Source of the DNA: a virus
IMG/VR virus record: IMGVR_UViG_3300005537_000017
Coordinates: 1 to 39,375 of that record
Direction: 5' to 3' (one strand)
DNA: 39,375 bases
Of this stretch, positions 9,146 through 18,071 are shown one piece after another; position 1 is the stretch's first letter, and each line of letters starts with the position of its first letter. The notes under the pieces were generated by a model. It made no database searches and was not told the DNA's origin. It saw only the letters and a list, made by a program, of their open reading frames with translations. The translations under genes were made by a program, and so were the position numbers.

Positions 9146-9668
9146 AGAGGCATACAACGTGGATTCACTGCACTTTCTAGGGGAGATACGTATTAGGGAA
9201 CTGCCTCCCCAACTAGACAAAGCAACTTGGGAGAGTTGGTGGAAGGGTCTAACTCAGCAAGAGAAGGATAGGTATACTGTTGCCGTAGTGAAGAATCTCA
9301 TTACTACGAATGGCCGCAACCAGATACTGACGTTCATCGGATCTGCCTCTACTGGTACAGGAGCATTCAGCCAGTACTTCGCGATTGGTACATTTCCTAT
9401 CAATAGAGTACAGCCAGGTGATACGGCTGTGAACTCTGAGATCTTCAGAGCAGTTCCGTCGTCGGCAACCATATCAGGTAACACTGTCGATATCTCGACG
9501 TTCTTAGGTACAGCGCAGGGCAACGGTATACTCACTAACTGTGGCATCTTCGGCGTCAATGCGACATCGTCTACTGGTAGCGGTACTCTTATGACTCACG
9601 CTCTACTAAGTTACACCAAAGATAACCTGCATACAGTTACTTTCGACTACTTGATTACCCTCAACTGA
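9123..9668 (+). CDS. Tail fibre/receptor-binding related protein
   Basis: A 181-residue protein. I place the start at the ATG (MDKRPLAKEAYNV) behind GGGGGA rather than at an in-frame codon 30 bases further upstream, which would lie deeper in the hub gene. The part from KNLITTNGRNQILTFIG onward matches the general pattern of the 266-residue fibre protein at 13.8 kb (NIITDNGATSALKNLW) and ends with a beta-sandwich-like segment. Position after the hub supports a tip or fibre role. Confidence 0.5.
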   Translation: MDKRPLAKEAYNVDSLHFLGEIRIRELPPQLDKATWESWWKGLTQQEKDRYTVAVVKNLITTNGRNQILTFIGSASTGTGAFSQYFAIGTFPINRVQPGDTAVNSEIFRAVPSSATISGNTVDISTFLGTAQGNGILTNCGIFGVNATSSTGSGTLMTHALLSYTKDNLHTVTFDYLITLN

Positions 9669-9677
9669 GGAGGTGAC

Positions 9678-10028
9678 GTGGCTCTCTACTATGTGACTAA
9701 CGGTACGACATCTGCCGCACTTGATCTTAATCAAGCACTCAGTATACTTATGCAACCCGCTGGAGGTCAGGAGGTCGGCCACTACATTCTAGCGATGCCA
9801 GCCTATGCAGCATCAGCAACGATCTCGAACTACGTACCTAGTCTAACTAGGCATGCAACACCAGTATCAGTGACAGTAGATGTGACGGATGTCAACAATG
9901 GCTTTATAACCACTGTGCCACCTAACACGGATCACCTCACTGCAAACGGGTTCAGGGTCTACGATACGCCTTTGACAGGTGCTCAAGCAAACCCGATTGT
10001 GGGTGGAGTCTACACTATACAGTATTGA
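9678..10028 (+). CDS. Small fibre-associated domain protein, copy A
   Basis: A 116-residue protein starting at GTG behind GAGGAGGTGA. It shares a domain pattern with the C-terminal end of the next gene and with the 113-residue protein that follows: LNQALSILMQPAGGQEVGHY, then TPVSVTVDV, then a last GG-x-YTIQY strand. Function is unknown; three copies flanking and ending a GH18-like fibre suggest a trimerisation, capping or docking domain. Confidence 0.6.
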   Translation: MALYYVTNGTTSAALDLNQALSILMQPAGGQEVGHYILAMPAYAASATISNYVPSLTRHATPVSVTVDVTDVNNGFITTVPPNTDHLTANGFRVYDTPLTGAQANPIVGGVYTIQY

Positions 10029-10039
10029 GGTAGAGCATA

Positions 10040-12757
10040 ATGACAGTTGTTAAGCACATTGGTGGGTGGATCTTTCCAGGAAGCTCCCTTGTTGGTGGAG
10101 TAAGCCATGTGCCAGTCGAGATAGCAGACGGTAGAGCCCTCTACGACCTACGACCTGAGTACTACAGATTCAATACTAGTGGTGGACTCGTCCAGTTGAC
10201 TGTAGCTAGCGGAGCTGGAGTGGATGGCTACACCTCAGCGAATGCAGCCCTCGTCAAGAGATACTCCGCTATACAATGGGTAACTATCTCCGGTAATAAC
10301 CATACTCTCACAGCGTCCGGTCTATCAAGTTTGTCCTCCAATACAGGAGGGGTGCTCACGTCGCTTGGTACCACGATGGTGTCATTTCTACAGTCGGTTG
10401 GCTATGCTGGTGGAGTTATACTTGACGTCGAGCTGCCTCCGTGGAACTCTACGAAGTGGTCCCAGTACAAGACTGTGATCTCGTCCTTTGCTACAGCCCT
10501 TCATGCTGCTGGATTCCAACTGGCTGTGTCAGGTCCAGGTATGACTAGCCAGGGGACAACATCTTGGAACTGGTCCGACTTGGATACGCTGCAAGACAAT
10601 ACTTCACCTACGACGCTCAATGCAGTAGACTTAATGGAGATGCAGGTCTACGACTACATGTATGGCAATGGTGGCGTAGGTGTCGCACTAGCTCCACTCT
10701 CCTTTGTCACGTCTGCTTGTAACTTCCTCACCTCTCAAGTTACCCATAGCCCAGCAACAAGATTAGGAGTTACACTTACAAGTGAGGGATACTTTGGAAC
10801 TGTAGGCGATACCAGCGGTGGTACTATCGTAGAACCAGTTGGGTTCGTCACGATGGAAGGTGAACCCGGATTTAGCACAGCAACGAGAGACTCAGGTTCT
10901 TCAGAACTACAGTGGACGAATAGCGGTACTTTCTACGACTACAACGATAGTACGTCACTTAACGCGAAAATAGCTAATGTGACAGCTGCGGGTATCCAGA
11001 ACATCTCTATCTTCTACATCGGCGACATCAACTATTGGCCGACAATACAGTACCAACCTCCACTATCTACTCCAACGCTCAATGGAACGGTAACTCGCAA
11101 AGACACATTTGCTTCTCGTTCTGTATCTCCTGGCCTGAGTTTTGGTACAGCATCAGATGGTAACACGTGGAATACGCTTACGTCTGGAGGCACAACTGCT
11201 ACTACACTCTGTGTTAGGCAAGGCCAAGGGGAGGCGTACTACGACAATAGCGGCCAGGGTAATGGCTATGCAGAAGTTGTGTTAGGAGCTGCTACGGCAG
11301 CCAACTCTGAGGTGCTTTGCAGATTCGCTGCGCTTTCCTCAGCAGCAGGCCACTTTGGACTCTTCGCTAGGTACACGGTCAACAGTCAGTGGTATCGGTG
11401 CAACCTCAATATTGGTGCTAACTACTTCCTTATAGAGAAGATGGTCGGTGGAACGTTCTTCCCTTCACTCACAACTGCATCGTTCACATTTACGATCGGG
11501 ACTTACTATTGGGTGAGGTTTAAGTGCTCCGGTAGCACTATCCAAGTACGTATATGGGCCGATGGAGCTACTGAACCAAGTACTTGGAATGCGACTCTCA
11601 CTGACACAAGTGTGACTGCTTCTGGCCAGGTTGGTATGATGCTCGTTCCGGTCTCAACCGCAGCTGGTGGAGGATTCTCAGTAGACTCGTTCTCTGCTGT
11701 CACAGTTGGCACAGTTACTATCTCCTCTCCGTACTCTCTACTCGTACTAGATAGTGGTCCAGCCGCATACTACAGACTGGACGAGCTATCAGGTCTGGTA
11801 GCGTTTGACTCTTCCGGGAATGGGAACGATGCTACAATCACAAGTGTGGGCGTGTCCTATAACCAAACTGGTGCCATATCTGGTGATTCTGACGCCGCAA
11901 TGCTCTTCAATGGTAGTACGGGGTACATAGATTGCACCTCTGGTGACTTGGGTACGGATCAGCAGACGAACTTTACTATCGAGGCGTGGATTAAACTCTC
12001 CAATACTACTTTTGTGACCAACCCTAGGATAGCTGGCAACAACCGACCTACAGTCACTAATGCAGGGTTTGCATTCTATATAGGTGCCGGAGGAACGTCT
12101 ATCTCATTCGATGTAGGAGCAAATGGTACTGTCGCGCATGCCACTGCTAGCTTCACATTCACCGCTGGTACTTACTATCACGTAGCGGGTACGTACGATG
12201 GAACTTCCGTAATACTCTACGTCAACGGGGTGGCTAGAGCAAACATCTCTCTATCTGGTCCGATCGGAAACTCGACTAGCGATATAGGTCTCGCATGGCC
12301 ATCTGCATATGCTGGAGACTATTTCCCTGGGGATCTGGACGAGGTTGCTATCTACTACTTCCCGTTGCCAGCTCGAACCATCCTTAGTCACTATAACGTA
12401 GGAGCAGGTCTACTTAGCTACCTCTACCAAGTTGTTACAGGCAGTCCGATATTACACCAAGACGTAAACCAAGCCATCAACGTAGAACAGCAACCCTCTG
12501 GTGGTAAAGAGACTGGTAAGTACTACTTAGCGGGTAACTCCTACATCTCTGGGGGGTATGTGACGCAATATATGCGTACTCTTTCTCAACTGTCAACGCC
12601 CGTGTCAGTATCTATCGATACGTCGGACCAGGCAGTTACTAACCTAAATGTACCAACCACGTCTGGTCTAACGTCCAATGGGTTCAGAATCCAGGCAACA
12701 TCGACGGGTATCGCAACCAACTGTGTGGCTGGTGGAAACTACACAGTGAACTATTGA
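10040..12757 (+). CDS. GH18-like glycosidase and LamG-domain fibre protein
   Basis: A 905-residue multidomain protein. Residues 1-345 resemble a GH18 TIM barrel: GGVILDVELP (D129, E131) is like the end of the DxxDxDxE motif, though the earlier Asp positions are not kept, and MQVYDY (about 201-206) matches the GH18 M-x-Y-D-Y strand. About 355-550 is a jelly-roll domain. About 560-775 is a concanavalin/LamG domain (AYYRLDELSG, FTIEAWIKL, YHVAGTYDGT, LDEVAIY). The last about 115 residues are copy B of the triplicated domain. It probably binds or cuts a host surface polysaccharide. Loss of some acidic residues leaves catalysis uncertain. Confidence 0.7.
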   Translation: MTVVKHIGGWIFPGSSLVGGVSHVPVEIADGRALYDLRPEYYRFNTSGGLVQLTVASGAGVDGYTSANAALVKRYSAIQWVTISGNNHTLTASGLSSLSSNTGGVLTSLGTTMVSFLQSVGYAGGVILDVELPPWNSTKWSQYKTVISSFATALHAAGFQLAVSGPGMTSQGTTSWNWSDLDTLQDNTSPTTLNAVDLMEMQVYDYMYGNGGVGVALAPLSFVTSACNFLTSQVTHSPATRLGVTLTSEGYFGTVGDTSGGTIVEPVGFVTMEGEPGFSTATRDSGSSELQWTNSGTFYDYNDSTSLNAKIANVTAAGIQNISIFYIGDINYWPTIQYQPPLSTPTLNGTVTRKDTFASRSVSPGLSFGTASDGNTWNTLTSGGTTATTLCVRQGQGEAYYDNSGQGNGYAEVVLGAATAANSEVLCRFAALSSAAGHFGLFARYTVNSQWYRCNLNIGANYFLIEKMVGGTFFPSLTTASFTFTIGTYYWVRFKCSGSTIQVRIWADGATEPSTWNATLTDTSVTASGQVGMMLVPVSTAAGGGFSVDSFSAVTVGTVTISSPYSLLVLDSGPAAYYRLDELSGLVAFDSSGNGNDATITSVGVSYNQTGAISGDSDAAMLFNGSTGYIDCTSGDLGTDQQTNFTIEAWIKLSNTTFVTNPRIAGNNRPTVTNAGFAFYIGAGGTSISFDVGANGTVAHATASFTFTAGTYYHVAGTYDGTSVILYVNGVARANISLSGPIGNSTSDIGLAWPSAYAGDYFPGDLDEVAIYYFPLPARTILSHYNVGAGLLSYLYQVVTGSPILHQDVNQAINVEQQPSGGKETGKYYLAGNSYISGGYVTQYMRTLSQLSTPVSVSIDTSDQAVTNLNVPTTSGLTSNGFRIQATSTGIATNCVAGGNYTVNY

Positions 12758-12765
12758 GGTGAACA

Positions 12766-13107
12766 ATGCCACAAACTCTTATGCATCCAGGCAATACGTT
12801 CTACGCAAGCGTCTTGAACGGTATCCTCTACATACTCCAGCAACCAACTGGAGGACAAGAGACGGGTAAGTACGAGATAGAGTCAAACGTATACATATCC
12901 ACTGCGTTTGTGAGTTGCCCAATTAACACATGGTCTAGGAACTCTACCCCTGTGTCAGCATCTGTAGACACTGCTGATGACGCTTATGTAGGACTGTCCT
13001 CTGTAACGACTGGCCACCTCACTATGGGTGGAATGCAGATCTTCGCAGCGGCCACCACTACAGGAGCAGATCTCCACTGTGGGGGTAATTGGACCATACA
13101 ATATTAG
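12766..13107 (+). CDS. Small fibre-associated domain protein, copy C
   Basis: A 113-residue protein with the same signature as copy A and the end of the GH18-like fibre: LYILQQPTGGQETGKYEI, TPVSASVDT, and GGNWTIQY at the C-terminus. It starts behind GAGGTGA, eight bases after the upstream stop. The three copies differ enough that they look like old duplications rather than recent ones. Confidence 0.6.
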   Translation: MPQTLMHPGNTFYASVLNGILYILQQPTGGQETGKYEIESNVYISTAFVSCPINTWSRNSTPVSASVDTADDAYVGLSSVTTGHLTMGGMQIFAAATTTGADLHCGGNWTIQY

Positions 13108-13113
13108 GAGGCA

Positions 13114-13689
13114 ATGATGGGTCTACATCATATCACTGAAGATAGTACGGAACTGCACTTCCACTGCACCAACCCAGACTGCGAGTACCACAACTGCTCT
13201 AACTGGGAACCCTACCAGCGTTGTGAGGTACACGATGCTTTTGTGCACGTTGTGGTACCTGCCGAAGAGATGCGACAACGCCTGATGGGTACAGTTGGTC
13301 CAGAAGTGCTCCAGAACGTAACTGACACTGTGCTAGTGCAAAAGAATACGGACGGTCGTAAGGATGGCAGGACAAGAGTTATTCCGATAGACCATCCTGA
13401 TATTGAATGGACTGGTCCGGGAGTAGTAGCTCTGCCTACTTGCTCTTGCGGTACTAGGATGTTCCTAAAGGTAGACTTCACCGAGAAAGAGTTGGCCGCC
13501 CACAACATCAGTGTACCTGTCAGAGATCCGAACAATGCGAGCATCGTAACCCGCATTGACCAACATCCTATGGTTGCTAGGCATAAGCAACTAGCGGAAG
13601 CATTACGTGCCAGGGGGAATGTGTGGGTCGATCCACACCAAACGCCAGTTGAGAGAGGAGTCATAGTACATGGGAGCAGCGAAGGGTAA
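13114..13689 (+). CDS. Zinc-ribbon-like protein of unknown function in the fibre region
   Basis: A 191-residue protein with clustered Cys and His residues: CTNPDCEYHNC and C at about residue 35, then CSCG near 110, which could bind one or two zinc ions. The rest has no clear family signature. An ATG at 13117 has better spacing from AGGAGG than the one at 13114, so the start could be one codon later. Its place among fibre genes suggests a structural or assembly role, but that is only context. Confidence 0.55.
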   Translation: MMGLHHITEDSTELHFHCTNPDCEYHNCSNWEPYQRCEVHDAFVHVVVPAEEMRQRLMGTVGPEVLQNVTDTVLVQKNTDGRKDGRTRVIPIDHPDIEWTGPGVVALPTCSCGTRMFLKVDFTEKELAAHNISVPVRDPNNASIVTRIDQHPMVARHKQLAEALRARGNVWVDPHQTPVERGVIVHGSSEG

Positions 13690-13822
13690 TACCAACGCCG
13701 CTGGACCTCACAAGCATCGAGGAGGTTCACATAAGGGCGCTAAACACCACGTTGGGAAGAAGGGTAGTCACCATGCAACCAGAAAAACTACTCACCACAG
13801 ACGGTCGTCAGTTCACAAATAA
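13670..13822 (+). CDS. 50-residue His/Lys/Arg-rich protein without acidic residues
   Basis: A short ORF (MGAAKGNTNAAGPHKHRGGS at the start) begins behind GAGAGGAG at nine bases and overlaps the end of the previous gene by 20 bases. It has about 10 His, 8 Lys and 4 Arg, and no Asp or Glu, so it is a strongly basic, probably disordered peptide. It fills most of the gap before the next fibre gene. The ribosome-binding site and operon position argue that it is real. It could bind nucleic acid, metal or an acidic surface; its function is not known. Confidence 0.55.
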   Translation: MGAAKGNTNAAGPHKHRGGSHKGAKHHVGKKGSHHATRKTTHHRRSSVHK

Positions 13823-13843
13823 CCGGAAAGGTATGCTTTTACA

Positions 13844-14644
13844 ATGAGCGAATTGCTGTTAGTCACTCTACCGGAGTACTACAAGTGTCAGGTCAAACCA
13901 CGTAACTTCCAAGACTGGACAGAGATGTACGATGCTCAAGAGTACGGGGTACTCGGTCTCTGGGAACTCAAGTCATTCGACGCTCGAACAGGAACAGTCT
14001 TACAAAGGATTTGGGCGAAGAACATTATCACAGACAATGGTGCAACATCTGCACTGAAAAACCTGTGGAACAATGCAGGTAGTACTGTCAGTGTGATGAA
14101 CCAGATCGCGGTATCTGCTTCGTCTGGTAGTACTACGCTCACCACTGCACTGACGAACGGTCAGACAGGCGTAACCTCCCTCGCTGTACAAGCGATTCCT
14201 GCTGCTATTGCAAGTGGTACCGTTGTGACTATTGGTTACGGAACTGGACAGACACAGAACGTAACTTTGTCAGGCTCTGCCTCACTTGGCGCAACGTCCT
14301 TGTCTGTCACGTCGTTTACTGCTAACGCTGCTTATGCGATTGGTTCCAACGTCGTACCTGTTCCTTTAGTTACGGACAACCCGTCATCCGTAACAGGAGC
14401 ACAGTATAGTGGAGCTTTGTCGTCTGGTGCGTTCTCGTTCTCTGGTACGGGTGCAGGTAACAGGCAAGTGCAGATTCAGTACACGTTCACTGCGGGTAGC
14501 TTTACTACAGGTAACTACACAGATCTGTACACGACCAACGCTAACCCGATAGCTTCCAACAGCACAGCATCACACCTCATCACTGTGCCTACTCCGCTAA
14601 ACAACGTGACTTCGCTAACTGCAACCATTATCGAGAAGGTATAA
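13844..14644 (+). CDS. Tail fibre protein with beta-repeat domain
   Basis: A 266-residue protein. Residues 1-60 contain EYGVLGLWELKSFDARTG, followed by NIITDNGATSALKNLW, which parallels the 181-residue fibre protein near 9.1 kb. About 80-165 is an Ala/Ser/Thr-rich beta domain (TVVTIGYGTGQTQNVTLSG) of the same type as the insertion in the connector protein. The C-terminus forms a beta-sandwich-like end. A role at the tail tip or as a side fibre is likely. Confidence 0.55.
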   Translation: MSELLLVTLPEYYKCQVKPRNFQDWTEMYDAQEYGVLGLWELKSFDARTGTVLQRIWAKNIITDNGATSALKNLWNNAGSTVSVMNQIAVSASSGSTTLTTALTNGQTGVTSLAVQAIPAAIASGTVVTIGYGTGQTQNVTLSGSASLGATSLSVTSFTANAAYAIGSNVVPVPLVTDNPSSVTGAQYSGALSSGAFSFSGTGAGNRQVQIQYTFTAGSFTTGNYTDLYTTNANPIASNSTASHLITVPTPLNNVTSLTATIIEKV

Positions 14645-14662
14645 CTTCGAGGTACATCCGTA

Positions 14663-16912
14663 ATGACAGCACTTACTGTCTATGGTACTAATGTAGCTAC
14701 CTCAACTCTCTCAACTGCGGCTGGCCTGGTTACATCGACCGGAGGTACTTTATCGTCTTGCTCGTCGAAGATAGGTACCTCCACCGGATACGGCGAACTC
14801 TACTCACTAACCAACTCCAACGCTTGGGCGGCAGCGGGTAGCTTAGGATCTCCTTCTGGAAACGGCTGGTTGTGGGACGTAACAAGTCTCGAAGGCCAAT
14901 CTCTACAGACCGGCAACTACACTCCATCTATTAGGGTGAGGTTCTCCAACGGGACAGGAACTTGTGACTTCTACGTCAGATATTACAAGTATCATAGCGG
15001 AACGTATACGCTTATAGGTATATGCTCCTCTACTGGCAACAGTATGACCACGGGGTTTCTCAACCTCACGTTTTCTGCCACCTCGCTCAACTTGATGCCA
15101 TTCTCAACTGGTGACAAGTTGTACATAGATACTTGGGCAGATATTACGGCCAACAGTAGCGGAAGTGGCGCTGCTACACTTATCATGACGGTCTGTAGCA
15201 CTAGCACACTGGGTGATACTACCAACCAGTCTGTAACTCCCGGCTACTTAGCTTCGAGTTTCACGCTGACTACAGACTCGATGACTGTATCCGACTCCTA
15301 TACGCCTACCATATCCCCCACTCTCACTGACAGTAATACGCTAAGCGACACTTTATCGCCGACTACAGCATCGTCTTTTACAGATACTAGCACAGTGTCG
15401 GATGCGCTTTCCCCTACCTCTATTCCTATCTTGACGGATGCACTCACCCTAGTTGAGAGTAGCGTTTCGTGGTCGCTTGCTCAAACACAGACGGATAGCA
15501 ACACTCTTACGGATACCCCAGCTTCGACTACTGTGTCTACTGTTACTGACAGTGGGTCGTTTGTAGATACTCTGTCTCCAACCACGAATTCAACCGGAAC
15601 AGACAGCGTTACTGTGTCTGATACGTTGTCTCCAACTGTCTCGCCTACAGTCACTGACAGTAACAACTTTAGCGATACGCTTGCACCCAGTACTAGCTCC
15701 AGTCTCACTGACAGTGGACTTACGAGTTCCGACTCTTTCAGCGATGCCATTGCTTCATCTCTCACTGACAGCACGTCGCTAACCGATACATATACATACT
15801 CATCTAGTACTTCTTATACAGATATTAGCTCGTTTTCAGACTTATTATCGCCCACCACTAACACAACAGGTACTGACGTCGAGCTGATAGTAGGAGAGTC
15901 TTATTCGTACTTATTAGCACCTACAGTCACTGACAGTAATACGTTACAAGAGGCAAGCCAGAGTAGTAGTTCGACTACCTTTACTGATGGTGAGATGCTT
16001 ACCGAGGCGTTCTCGCCAACTAGCATCCTTATCGAGACGGATGCGCTTACTCTGGTTGAAAGCGCGACGTGGTCTTTACTGGACTCGCTTACTGACGCCA
16101 ATGTGCTAGTAGAGACTTTCGTACTGCTACCTAACGAGATTCTCACTGACAGGGAATCGTTCCAAGACCTACTCCAGGCGATTACGTCTTCTCCAACTCT
16201 TACGGATAGTGGTTCGCTAGTTGACTCTCTACTATTGCAGAGTCTAAGTACGTACGCAGATGCTAATTCCTTGCTGGACAGCCTACTACCGAGTACGACG
16301 ACTACCTTTACCGACAGTGAGTCGATGTCAGACAGTTCTGCCAACAGTACTAACACGACTGGTACGGATAGTATGACAGTTGGAGAGAGCTATACCAGTA
16401 TCGAGAATACAGTAGTTACAGATGTGCTGGTCCACATAGAGGTCTTGCAACTGCTACTAGCGGAGTCACTCGTAGATAGTGCGTCGATGTCGGATACGTC
16501 CGCGAATACAACTTCTCTTTCATTACTGGATACCGGTTTGACCGTTGGAGAGTCGTTTACAAGCATTACGTTGCCTAGTCCGGTTGACATTGCGCCATTC
16601 GCAGATATGTACCAAATCTCACTCTCGACTACCTTTACAGAAGTTCCACTCAGTCTGGCGGATGGTCTTAGCAACTCTGTGATACCTACGTTGTCTGACA
16701 GTTTGACTGCCACTGAGATACTAGTCAACATTCTATTGCTGTTGGTGCTCACCGATCAACTCAACTCCGTTGACAAATCTCAGCTCATTGCAGTCATATC
16801 GCCAGCTCTTGTAAGCACGACTTGTCGAAATGGCGTCATAACAACCGTATGTCGCAGTGGAATAGTGATAGCGACGAGTAGGAATGGTCTAGTCTCTGCC
16901 TTTACGAGATAG
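14663..16912 (+). CDS. Long repetitive Ser/Thr/Asp-rich fibre (adhesin-like)
   Basis: A 749-residue protein. Residues 1-205 look like a beta-sandwich binding domain (NGWLWDVTSLEGQSLQTGNY). From about 205 to 690 the protein is built of roughly 18-residue units of the form TDSxSLSDTLSPTxSxT, more than 20 in all, degenerating towards the C-terminus. The last 35 residues hold three short strands (CRNGVITTV, CRSGIVIAT, RNGLVSAFT). The repeats carry about one or two Asp each, so Ca2+ could stiffen them. It likely forms a long flexible fibre, with the N-terminal or C-terminal end binding receptors. Confidence 0.6.
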   Translation: MTALTVYGTNVATSTLSTAAGLVTSTGGTLSSCSSKIGTSTGYGELYSLTNSNAWAAAGSLGSPSGNGWLWDVTSLEGQSLQTGNYTPSIRVRFSNGTGTCDFYVRYYKYHSGTYTLIGICSSTGNSMTTGFLNLTFSATSLNLMPFSTGDKLYIDTWADITANSSGSGAATLIMTVCSTSTLGDTTNQSVTPGYLASSFTLTTDSMTVSDSYTPTISPTLTDSNTLSDTLSPTTASSFTDTSTVSDALSPTSIPILTDALTLVESSVSWSLAQTQTDSNTLTDTPASTTVSTVTDSGSFVDTLSPTTNSTGTDSVTVSDTLSPTVSPTVTDSNNFSDTLAPSTSSSLTDSGLTSSDSFSDAIASSLTDSTSLTDTYTYSSSTSYTDISSFSDLLSPTTNTTGTDVELIVGESYSYLLAPTVTDSNTLQEASQSSSSTTFTDGEMLTEAFSPTSILIETDALTLVESATWSLLDSLTDANVLVETFVLLPNEILTDRESFQDLLQAITSSPTLTDSGSLVDSLLLQSLSTYADANSLLDSLLPSTTTTFTDSESMSDSSANSTNTTGTDSMTVGESYTSIENTVVTDVLVHIEVLQLLLAESLVDSASMSDTSANTTSLSLLDTGLTVGESFTSITLPSPVDIAPFADMYQISLSTTFTEVPLSLADGLSNSVIPTLSDSLTATEILVNILLLLVLTDQLNSVDKSQLIAVISPALVSTTCRNGVITTVCRSGIVIATSRNGLVSAFTR

Positions 16913-16920
16913 GAGGTTAT

Positions 16921-17259
16921 ATGGCTATCTCGCCATTCGCAGTAGGGCAACTACTGCCAGTTATGCAAGTGCAGTTGTTTACAGAAGGGTCAACACCTAC
17001 TGCTCAGGGAGTTCCCTTGGACATAACGGGTCTAACCTTCGGTAACTTTACTCTCAACATCTACAATGTGATTACTAAGACGGACCAGCTTGGGCAAGGA
17101 TCATTCATCATTGTAAACGCTTCTCAAGGCATCATACGCTACGCTTGGGCCTTAGGAGATACTTCAGCCGCTGGAACGTACCAACTGTTTGTCACAGCCA
17201 CTTACTCAGGCAATCCCCTTACGTTTGATCCCATTCCGTTTACTATCGTACCTAAGTAG
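16921..17259 (+). CDS. BppU-like baseplate/fibre N-terminal domain protein
   Basis: A 112-residue Ig-like protein. The pattern VPLDITGLTFGNFTLNIYNV, then GIIRYAWALGDTSAAGTYQLFVTATY resembles the N-terminal domain of lactococcal-phage upper baseplate proteins (BppU), which attach fibres to the baseplate. It stands alone here instead of being fused to a fibre. It starts behind AGGAGG, close after the long repetitive fibre gene. Confidence 0.6.
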   Translation: MAISPFAVGQLLPVMQVQLFTEGSTPTAQGVPLDITGLTFGNFTLNIYNVITKTDQLGQGSFIIVNASQGIIRYAWALGDTSAAGTYQLFVTATYSGNPLTFDPIPFTIVPK

Positions 17260-17267
17260 GAGGTAGT

Positions 17268-17498
17268 ATGAGTACCGCACAAATTATCCTGACTGTCGTC
17301 TTTTACATTTGGCTATTCGTCGTAGTTGGGTTACTTGCTTACCACGCCTTACGCAGCGGTACTTATGTCAGAGGCCTCCAGCATACACTATCTGAGATAG
17401 CGAAACAGAGTGCAGACGCAGCCACCACAAGTGCCAACGCAGTAGAGAGGCTAGTTACCCTGATGGAGCAGGAGAAAAAGGATGCCGGACCTCAGTAG
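17268..17498 (+). CDS. Small membrane protein, holin candidate 1
   Basis: A 76-residue protein with one strong membrane segment (residues about 5-28, ILTVVFYIWLFVVVGLLAYH) and a helical, coiled-coil-like tail with Ala, Thr and Lys. It ends with an acidic/basic tail overlapping the next gene. At the end of the late operon, one- or two-gene membrane sets of this kind are usually holins or antiholins, but single-span proteins of this shape are not diagnostic. Confidence 0.45.
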   Translation: MSTAQIILTVVFYIWLFVVVGLLAYHALRSGTYVRGLQHTLSEIAKQSADAATTSANAVERLVTLMEQEKKDAGPQ

Positions 17499-17835
17499 CT
17501 TCCTGTCCATACTCAGTCCTGTACTCGCGATCTGCATACTAATTGGTGGATTCTTTGCCTTCCGCTCAGGTTATAGTAACGCTACTACAGAGACGCAAGC
17601 GAAATTGATAGAGACTCTCAAAGTCCAAATAGAGACGTTAGAGAAGCAGGTAGCCCACGATACTAAGGAGATCACCCGCTTAAAAAGCACCGTGATAACT
17701 ATCCAGAAGGTATTAGGGCAACGTGGTATGACTATAACAGTGGATGACGAGTCCGTGACTCTCAAGGAAGATATGAACAAACAAACCATCTCTACTACTA
17801 CTGTGCAGATCACGTCCTCTCAAACAACACCGTAA
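17482..17835 (+). CDS. Small membrane protein with coiled coil, holin candidate 2
   Basis: A 117-residue protein with one N-terminal membrane helix (about 7-27, LSPVLAICILIGGFFAF) and a long coiled coil (about 35-80, KLIETLKVQIETLEKQV), then a Thr/Ser tail. It starts behind GGAG within the previous gene. Overlap suggests translational coupling with its neighbour. Together they could make a two-part holin or a spanin-like pair; no endolysin gene is next to them. Confidence 0.45.
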   Translation: MPDLSSFLSILSPVLAICILIGGFFAFRSGYSNATTETQAKLIETLKVQIETLEKQVAHDTKEITRLKSTVITIQKVLGQRGMTITVDDESVTLKEDMNKQTISTTTVQITSSQTTP

Positions 17836-18071
17836 TGATAAAACGTTTTATACTGGTTTCTCCCGTTTGTACTCTACGCCTGCTAATTTATATCACTCCG
17901 TATTATAGCCCTAGTAGATAACTGGTATAGCGTTAAATAACATGGATTACGAGCGATGTTATAGAGTTGACTGAAGCGAGAGATCCGATAGACTAGAGGC
18001 CAAAATAAAAGAACGGTTATCTTTCGATCTCCATTCTTTTTCAAAGCCAACCCTCAGTCCAATCACTCACT
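17836..18071. other. Convergent-operon boundary
   Basis: The 236 bases between the end of the rightward late block and the leftward early block hold no gene. Present are a 14-bp perfect palindrome ATAAAACGTTTTAT at 17838-17851, an inverted repeat ATAACAT at 17937-17943 with 17956-17962, and a T-rich hairpin near the end described as a terminator. Confidence 0.6.
18007..18041. terminator. Probable bidirectional terminator
   Basis: AAAAGAACGG and CCATTCTTTT can pair over ten positions with one mismatch around a 14-base loop, with A's on the left and T's on the right. It lies between two converging transcription units, 31 bases beyond the translocase stop, where a bidirectional terminator is expected. 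The stem is AT-rich and so weak. Confidence 0.45.
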
